Part shown: positions 58,969-64,000 of the stretch, one piece after another | Numbering within the stretch: position 1 is the stretch's first letter | How the letters are laid out: each line of letters begins with the position of its first letter | Assembly: GCA_019112785.1 (NCBI GenBank) | Contig: DXIQ01000003.1 | Span: 55,970 to 119,969, forward strand | DNA from: Candidatus Blautia stercorigallinarum | GTDB taxonomy: Bacteria; Bacillota; Clostridia; Lachnospirales; Lachnospiraceae | Length of the DNA: 64,000 bases | Direction of reading: 5' to 3' | Notes under the pieces: generated by a model | What the model was told of the DNA's origin: nothing | Database searches by the model: none | Seen by the model: the letters and a program-made list of their open reading frames with translations, nothing else | Position numbers and translations under genes: made by a program

Positions 58969-59267
58969 TGGCAAACGTACAGTATTATGATGTAATCCTG
59001 AAACCGATTGTAACAGAAAAGAGCATGGCGGCTATGGGCGAGAAGAAATATACCTTCTTAGTTCACACAGAGGCAAACAAGACCATGATCAAAGAAGCTG
59101 TTGAAAAAATGTTCGAAGGAACAAAAGTAAAATCTGTCAACACCATGAATTTAGATGGAAAGACAAAAAGAAGAGGAATGACCTTCGGAAAAACAGCTAA
59201 GACAAAGAAAGCTATCGTAACTCTGACAGAAGATAGCAAAGATATTGAAATTTTTGAAGGACTTTAA
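58968..59267 (+). CDS. rplW: 50S ribosomal protein L23
   Basis: A 99-residue protein, start overlapping the rplD stop. [20 protein letters not shown] and [14 protein letters not shown] are the L23 signatures. It lies at the exit tunnel mouth and forms a docking site for trigger factor and SRP. A 104-base gap to rplB holds no gene. Confidence 0.99.
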   Translation: MANVQYYDVILKPIVTEKSMAAMGEKKYTFLVHTEANKTMIKEAVEKMFEGTKVKSVNTMNLDGKTKRRGMTFGKTAKTKKAIVTLTEDSKDIEIFEGL

Positions 59268-59371
59268 TTAACAATAGGATAGCAGTCAAGAAAAATTAAT
59301 CCGATATTTGGCTGCGGCAAAGAAACGCCAGGGCATGTTGCAGACTGGCGGATATGAAAGGAGAGACAGTA

Positions 59372-60217
59372 ATGGGAATTAAAACTTACAGCCCATATAC
59401 ACCTTCCAGAAGACACATGACAGGTTCTGATTTCAGCGAGATCACAACCTCAACTCCGGAGAAATCTCTGGTTGTGTCCTTAAAGAAAAATGCTGGACGT
59501 AATAATCAAGGTAAGATCACAGTAAGACACCGCGGAGGCGGAAACAGAACAAAATACAGAATCGTTGATTTCAAGAGAAGAAAAGACGATATCCCCGCAA
59601 CAGTTAAGACAATCGAATACGATCCTAACAGAACAGCTAATATCGCTCTGATCGCATACGCAGACGGCGAGAAAGCATACATCTTAGCTCCTGAAGGATT
59701 AAAGGTCGGCATGAAGATCATGAACGGTGAAAACGCCGAAGTAAGACCTGGAAACTGCCTGCCTTTAACAAATATCCCAGTTGGTACTATGGTACACAAC
59801 ATTGAACTGTATCCGGGCAAAGGCGGACAGCTGGTTCGTTCTGCCGGAAACGGAGCACAGTTAATGGCAAAAGAAGGAAAATACGCTACACTTCGTCTTC
59901 CATCAGGCGAAATGAGAATGGTTCCGTTAAACTGCCGCGCTTCTATCGGCGTTGTAGGAAACGGCGAGCACAGCCTTATCAATATCGGTAAAGCAGGACG
60001 TAAACGTCACATGGGCATCAGACCTACCGTTCGCGGTTCTGTTATGAACCCCAACGATCATCCACATGGTGGTGGTGAAGGTAAGACCGGTATCGGACGC
60101 CCAGGTCCATGTACTCCATGGGGCAAACCGGCTCTTGGCTTGAAGACAAGAAAGAAAAACAAACAGTCTAACAAGTTAATTGTAAGAAGAAGAGATGGCA
60201 AAACATTAGCTAAATAA
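59372..60217 (+). CDS. rplB: 50S ribosomal protein L2
   Basis: A 281-residue protein near the peptidyl transferase centre. It has [20 protein letters not shown] at the start, [18 protein letters not shown], and the C-terminal [20 protein letters not shown] with the conserved His. The start is ATG 59372 behind AAAGGAGAGA; the ATG six codons earlier (59354) lacks spacing for a ribosome binding site. Confidence 0.99.
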   Translation: MGIKTYSPYTPSRRHMTGSDFSEITTSTPEKSLVVSLKKNAGRNNQGKITVRHRGGGNRTKYRIVDFKRRKDDIPATVKTIEYDPNRTANIALIAYADGEKAYILAPEGLKVGMKIMNGENAEVRPGNCLPLTNIPVGTMVHNIELYPGKGGQLVRSAGNGAQLMAKEGKYATLRLPSGEMRMVPLNCRASIGVVGNGEHSLINIGKAGRKRHMGIRPTVRGSVMNPNDHPHGGGEGKTGIGRPGPCTPWGKPALGLKTRKKNKQSNKLIVRRRDGKTLAK

Positions 60218-60231
60218 TAGGAGGTAAGACA

Positions 60232-60513
60232 ATGGCTCGTTCATTAAAAAAAGGACCGTTCGCAGATAAAAGCTTACTGAAAAAAGTAGACGCTATGAAT
60301 GCTGCCGGCGATAAGACAGTTATTAAGACCTGGTCACGTCGTTCCACAATTTTCCCTTCCTTCGTTGGACATACAATCGCTGTTCATGACGGAAGAAAAC
60401 ATGTGCCGGTTTATATCACAGAAGATATGGTAGGACACAAACTTGGTGAGTTTGTTGCTACAAGAACCTACAGAGGACACGGCAAAGACGAGAAAAAATC
60501 AGGTGTTCGTTAA
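60232..60513 (+). CDS. rpsS: 30S ribosomal protein S19
   Basis: A 93-residue protein, normal length. [38 protein letters not shown] and the end [20 protein letters not shown] are the S19 pattern. It sits in the head of the 30S subunit near the A site. TAGGAGGTAAGAC precedes the ATG; the gap from rplB is 14 bases. Confidence 0.99.
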   Translation: MARSLKKGPFADKSLLKKVDAMNAAGDKTVIKTWSRRSTIFPSFVGHTIAVHDGRKHVPVYITEDMVGHKLGEFVATRTYRGHGKDEKKSGVR

Positions 60514-60535
60514 TATTTGAAAGGAGGCTTTTATC

Positions 60536-60922
60536 ATGGCAAAAGGACATAGAAGTCAGATTAAAAGAGCAAGAAATGCTAATAAAGATACAAGACCCTC
60601 TGCAAAATTATCCTACGCAAGAATGTCCGTACAGAAAGCTTGCTATGTACTGGATGTTATCCGCGGTAAAGACGTGCAGACTGCACTTGGTATCTTAACA
60701 TACAATCCAAGATACGCTTCCAGCGTGATCAAAAAATTACTGGAATCAGCTATTGCAAATGCTGAGAACAACAATGGTATGAATCCGGAAAATCTTTATA
60801 TTGCAGAGTGCTACGCTAACAAGGCACCTACAATGAAGAGAATCAAACCGAGAGCACAGGGCAGAGCTTACAGAATCTTAAAGAGAAACTGCCATATCAC
60901 AGTTGTATTGGATGAAAGATAA
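60536..60922 (+). CDS. rplV: 50S ribosomal protein L22
   Basis: A 128-residue protein. [40 protein letters not shown] and the tunnel loop [20 protein letters not shown] match L22, which lines the exit tunnel and borders the macrolide site. AAAGGAGG precedes the ATG. Confidence 0.99.
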   Translation: MAKGHRSQIKRARNANKDTRPSAKLSYARMSVQKACYVLDVIRGKDVQTALGILTYNPRYASSVIKKLLESAIANAENNNGMNPENLYIAECYANKAPTMKRIKPRAQGRAYRILKRNCHITVVLDER

Positions 60923-60933
60923 GGAGGAATATC

Positions 60934-61590
60934 ATGGGACAGAAGGTTAACCCACACGGACTCAGAGTCGGCGTTATCAAAGACTGGGATTCCAAATGGT
61001 ATGCTGAAGGCGATTTCGCTGACAACTTAGTGGAAGATTATAATATCAGAACATTTCTGAAAAAGAAATTATACAGCGCAGGTATCTCCAGAATCGAGAT
61101 CGAAAGAGCATCTGACAGAGTAAAAGTTATTGTTTACACTGCTAAACCAGGTGTTGTTATCGGTAAAGGCGGTTCAGAGATCGAGAAAGTAAAAGCTGAA
61201 TTACAGAAATTTACAGATAAAAAATTAGTTGTTGACATCAAAGAAGTAAAGAGACCGGATAAAGACGCTCAGCTGGTAGCAGAGAACATTGCTCTTCAGC
61301 TTGAGAACCGTATTTCCTTCCGTCGTGCTATGAAGTCTGCAATGTCCAGAACAATGAAAGCCGGCGCAAAAGGAATCAAAACTTCCGTATCCGGACGTCT
61401 GGGCGGAGCTGATATGGCCCGTACAGAGTTTTACAGCGAGGGAACTATTCCCCTTCAGACTTTAAGAGCAGATATCGACTATGGTTTCGCTGAAGCAGAT
61501 ACCACTTACGGCAAAGTTGGCGTTAAGACATGGGTCTACAATGGCGAAGTACTTCCAACAAAAGGAACTAAGGAAGGGAGCGATAAATAA
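60934..61590 (+). CDS. rpsC: 30S ribosomal protein S3
   Basis: A 218-residue protein with [20 protein letters not shown] at the start and the KH-domain [14 protein letters not shown] (about 78-91). S3 sits at the mRNA entry and helps helicase activity. TAAGGAGGAATATC precedes the ATG; the gap to rplV is 11 bases. Confidence 0.99.
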   Translation: MGQKVNPHGLRVGVIKDWDSKWYAEGDFADNLVEDYNIRTFLKKKLYSAGISRIEIERASDRVKVIVYTAKPGVVIGKGGSEIEKVKAELQKFTDKKLVVDIKEVKRPDKDAQLVAENIALQLENRISFRRAMKSAMSRTMKAGAKGIKTSVSGRLGGADMARTEFYSEGTIPLQTLRADIDYGFAEADTTYGKVGVKTWVYNGEVLPTKGTKEGSDK

Positions 61591-61592
61591 TT

Positions 61593-62030
61593 ATGTTAAT
61601 GCCAAAAAGAGTAAAACGTCGTAAACAATTCCGTGGCTCCATGAGAGGAAAAGCGTTAAGAGGAAATAAAATCAATTACGGTGAGTTCGGTCTGGTTGCA
61701 ACAGAGCCTTGCTGGATTAAATCCAACCAGATCGAGGCTGCCCGTGTTGCCATGACTCGTTACATCAAACGTGGTGGTAAAGTATGGATCAAGATTTTCC
61801 CAGATAAACCAGTAACAGCAAAACCAGCAGAAACACGTATGGGTTCCGGTAAAGGTGCCTTAGAATACTGGGTAGCAGTTGTAAAGCCAGGCAGAGTAAT
61901 GTTTGAGATTGCAGGCGTTCCTGAAGAAACAGCCCGCGAGGCATTACGTCTTGCAATGCATAAGTTGCCAGTCAAATGTAAAATCGTTTCTCGTGCAGAC
62001 TTAGAAGGCGGTGATAACAGTGAAAATTAA
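61593..62030 (+). CDS. rplP: 50S ribosomal protein L16
   Basis: A 145-residue protein opening [19 protein letters not shown], with [20 protein letters not shown] (about 86-105), which touches A-site tRNA. The ATG at 61593 is used; an in-frame ATG two codons later is equally possible. It overlaps the rpmC start by 11 bases. Confidence 0.99.
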   Translation: MLMPKRVKRRKQFRGSMRGKALRGNKINYGEFGLVATEPCWIKSNQIEAARVAMTRYIKRGGKVWIKIFPDKPVTAKPAETRMGSGKGALEYWVAVVKPGRVMFEIAGVPEETAREALRLAMHKLPVKCKIVSRADLEGGDNSEN

Positions 62031-62223
62031 AAATTATGTAGAAGATTTAAGAACAAAATCAGCTGCAGAATTACAGGAAGAATTAGTAGCTGCTAAAAAG
62101 GAACTCTTTAACCTGAGATTCCAGAATGCAACAAATCAGCTGGACAATACAAGCAGAATTAAAGAGGTTCGCAAGAACATCGCTAGAATCCAGACTCTGA
62201 TTGCTCAGAAGGCAAATGCGTAA
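62020..62223 (+). CDS. rpmC: 50S ribosomal protein L29
   Basis: A 67-residue helical hairpin protein: (M)[20 protein letters not shown], then [20 protein letters not shown]. The start is GTG 62020 with AAGGCGGTG upstream, overlapping the end of rplP; another GTG at 62011 is in frame. L29 lies next to L23 at the tunnel exit. Confidence 0.98.
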   Translation: MKIKNYVEDLRTKSAAELQEELVAAKKELFNLRFQNATNQLDNTSRIKEVRKNIARIQTLIAQKANA

Positions 62224-62263
62224 GGAAGAAATTTCCTATTAGATAGAAAGGAGCAGCAAAATC

Positions 62264-62518
62264 GTGGAAAGAAATCTGAGAAAAACACGTGTTGGTAAAG
62301 TTGTCAGCAACAAGATGGACAAAACTATCGTCGTTGCTATCGAAGACCACGTAAAACATCCTCTTTACAAAAAGATCGTGAAGAGAACATATAAATTAAA
62401 AGCACATGACGAAGAAAATACCTGCAACATCGGTGATACCGTAAAGGTTATGGAGACAAGACCTCTGTCCAAAGACAAGAGATGGAGACTTGTAGAAGTT
62501 GTAGAAAGAGTTAAATAA
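62264..62518 (+). CDS. rpsQ: 30S ribosomal protein S17
   Basis: An 84-residue OB-fold protein: [40 protein letters not shown], and [16 protein letters not shown]. The start codon is GTG 62264 behind AAAGGAGCAG. S17 binds 16S rRNA early in 30S assembly. Confidence 0.99.
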   Translation: MERNLRKTRVGKVVSNKMDKTIVVAIEDHVKHPLYKKIVKRTYKLKAHDEENTCNIGDTVKVMETRPLSKDKRWRLVEVVERVK

Positions 62519-62574
62519 TTGGTCTTCCAATTATGGGAATATAGTTTGGAAATTCGTGAAGGAGGAATCCCAGC

Positions 62575-62943
62575 ATGATTCAACAGGAAAGTAGACTTAG
62601 AGTCGCTGACAACACTGGCGCAAAAGAAATCCTCTGCATCCGTGTTATGGGCGGTTCTACCAGAAGATATGCCAATATTGGCGATATTATCGTTGCTACG
62701 GTCAAAGATGCAACACCAGGCGGTGTTGTTAAAAAAGGCGACGTTGTTAAGGCCGTTGTTGTTCGTACTGTAAAAGGCGTTCGCCGTAAAGACGGTTCTT
62801 ACATCAAATTTGATGAAAACGCAGCTGTTATCATTAAAGATGACAAAACACCAAGAGGAACCCGTATTTTTGGACCAGTAGCCAGAGAGCTTCGTGAGAA
62901 ACAGTTTATGAAGATTGTTTCCTTAGCTCCGGAAGTATTATAG
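62575..62943 (+). CDS. rplN: 50S ribosomal protein L14
   Basis: A 122-residue protein, standard length. [40 protein letters not shown] and [20 protein letters not shown] are L14 signatures. It contacts 16S rRNA at bridge B5/B8 and is the RsfS target. AAGGAGGAATCC precedes the ATG. Confidence 0.99.
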   Translation: MIQQESRLRVADNTGAKEILCIRVMGGSTRRYANIGDIIVATVKDATPGGVVKKGDVVKAVVVRTVKGVRRKDGSYIKFDENAAVIIKDDKTPRGTRIFGPVARELREKQFMKIVSLAPEVL

Positions 62944-62955
62944 GAGGTAAGCCTG

Positions 62956-63261
62956 ATGTTTAAGATTAAAAAAGGTGATACTGTTAAAGTTATCGCTGGA
63001 AAAGATAAAGACAAAGAAGGAAAAGTAATCTCTGTTAATCCGAAAAAAGGCGCTGTTCTGGTTGAAGGCGTAAATATGGTCACAAAACACACAAAACCAT
63101 CCATGAGCAATCAGCAGGGCGGTATCGTAAACAAAGAAGCTTGGATCGATGCCTCCAACGTAATGGTTATGCATGAAGGTAAAGTTACCAGAGTCGGCTT
63201 TAAGGTTGAGGATGGTAAAAAAGTGCGTGTTGCTAAGACTACAGGCAAAGTGATCGATTAA
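62956..63261 (+). CDS. rplX: 50S ribosomal protein L24
   Basis: A 101-residue KOW-motif protein: [20 protein letters not shown] (2-21), then [21 protein letters not shown]24 starts 50S assembly at the 5' end of 23S rRNA. TAGGAGGTAAGCCTG precedes the ATG, 12 bases after rplN. Confidence 0.99.
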   Translation: MFKIKKGDTVKVIAGKDKDKEGKVISVNPKKGAVLVEGVNMVTKHTKPSMSNQQGGIVNKEAWIDASNVMVMHEGKVTRVGFKVEDGKKVRVAKTTGKVID

Positions 63262-63281
63262 TTGAGAGAGGAGGCCAATAA

Positions 63282-63821
63282 ATGAGCAGACTTAAAGATA
63301 TGTATAAAAATGAGATCGTAGATGCTATGATCAAAAAGTTTGGTTATAAAAATATCATGGAAGTGCCGAAACTCGATAAGATCGTTGTAAACATGGGTGT
63401 AGGCGAAGCAAAGGACAACGCAAAAGTTCTGGATGCAGCTGTTGCTGATATGGAACTGATCACAGGTCAGAAGGCTGTGACAACAAAGGCAAAGAATTCC
63501 GTTGCTAACTTCAAGATCCGTGAGGGCATGCCTATCGGATGTAAAGTAACTTTAAGAGGCGAAAAAATGTACGAGTTTGCAGATCGTCTGATCAACCTGG
63601 CACTGCCTCGTGTACGTGACTTCCGCGGTGTAAATCCAAACGCTTTTGACGGAAGAGGAAATTATGCCCTTGGAATTAAAGAGCAGCTGATTTTCCCTGA
63701 AGTGGAATATGATAAAGTCGATAAAGTAAGAGGTATGGATGTAATTTTCGTAACCACTGCTAAAACAGACGAAGAAGCTCGTGAATTATTGACATTATTC
63801 AACATGCCATTTGCAAAGTAA
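63282..63821 (+). CDS. rplE: 50S ribosomal protein L5
   Basis: A 179-residue protein: [40 protein letters not shown] and [20 protein letters not shown] match L5, which binds 5S rRNA and P-site tRNA. AGAGGAGG precedes the ATG. Confidence 0.99.
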   Translation: MSRLKDMYKNEIVDAMIKKFGYKNIMEVPKLDKIVVNMGVGEAKDNAKVLDAAVADMELITGQKAVTTKAKNSVANFKIREGMPIGCKVTLRGEKMYEFADRLINLALPRVRDFRGVNPNAFDGRGNYALGIKEQLIFPEVEYDKVDKVRGMDVIFVTTAKTDEEARELLTLFNMPFAK

Positions 63822-63840
63822 TTATAGGAGGGAAAATTCA

Positions 63841-64000
63841 TGGCTAAAACAGCAATGAAAGTAAAACAGCAGCGTAAACAGAAATTCTCCACAAGAGAGT
63901 ACAGCCGCTGCCGTATCTGTGGACGTCCACATGCATATTTAAGAAAATACGGTATCTGCCGTATCTGCTTCCGTGAGCTGGCATACAAAGGCCAGATCCC
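63841..64000 (+). CDS. rpsZ: 30S ribosomal protein S14, zinc-binding type Z (partial at window end)
   Basis: The first 53 codons are visible; the usual length is 61. Cys24, Cys27, Cys40 and Cys43 ([20 protein letters not shown] is the core) bind zinc, marking the short C+ type Z form rather than the longer C- form. TAGGAGGG precedes the ATG. The spc part of the operon continues beyond the window. Confidence 0.98.

Overview
The window reads as chromosome of a spore-forming, low-to-moderate GC, gut-type Clostridia, most likely a member of the Lachnospiraceae (Blautia/Dorea-like). This placement is an inference. It rests on the forespore genes spoIIAA-spoIIAB-sigF followed by spoVAA-AE, an alpha/beta-type spore protein, AddAB instead of RecBCD, a T-box on valS, a Crh-like HPr after rapZ-whiA, Rpn-family nuclease genes, and strong AGGAGG ribosome binding sites with several TTG and GTG starts. 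I saw no tRNA, rRNA, CRISPR array, prophage or complete insertion sequence.

Layout. 1-2290 (minus strand) is an eroding set of small enzyme genes: a cut-off 2H phosphoesterase, a 40-residue membrane protein, a GNAT acetyltransferase, an 18-codon remnant of another GNAT, a GNAT/P-loop kinase fusion and an internally deleted histidine phosphatase. 2820-6819 is a cassette of a GPH-type transporter, a PucR-type regulator and a uroporphyrinogen-decarboxylase-family protein. 7076-9881 (minus) holds three membrane proteins, one carrying a glycerophosphodiesterase domain. 10136-14825 is an operon of methyltransferase, hslO, nadE and a zinc alcohol dehydrogenase. 14827-20588 is accessory: palindromic repeats, DUF6483, a Gfo/Idh oxidoreductase, two adjoining pseudogenes (linear amide C-N hydrolase and CatB-like acetyltransferase), a CD3324-family gene behind a long structured leader, and an Rpn-family gene. 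20906-28988 is HAD phosphatase-addB-addA. 29114-32530 holds a decayed Rpn gene, a PadR/HAAS/DUF4097/PspC envelope-stress type operon and a spore protein. 32600-34562 has a cobalamin riboswitch upstream of a MATE exporter. 36034-44373 holds T-box-valS, an LTA-synthase-like protein, folC, a 54-residue coupled protein and a TPR protein. 44503-49054 is the forespore cluster. 49206-53059 is tcdA, murB-rapZ-whiA-crh. 54196-56886 is an M18 aminopeptidase and an inactive-looking signal-peptidase-fold protein. 57255 to the end is the S10/spc ribosomal protein operon from rpsJ into rpsZ, which is cut by the window edge.

How it works together. Most of the window is core metabolism and sporulation. The unusual material lies between operons. 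At least three families of short palindromic repeats are present: family A (10055, 20689, 20767, 29524), family B (14837 nested, 29613, 35816) and a 161-bp symmetric fold-back (34542) that supplies the last codons and stop of the MATE gene. Several look transcribed, as leaders or terminator-like hairpins. Other points of note are a promoter nested inside a terminator stem (41263-41336), a leader with mutually exclusive stems (18568-18660), and the transporter/PucR/UroD cassette, whose substrate is unknown.
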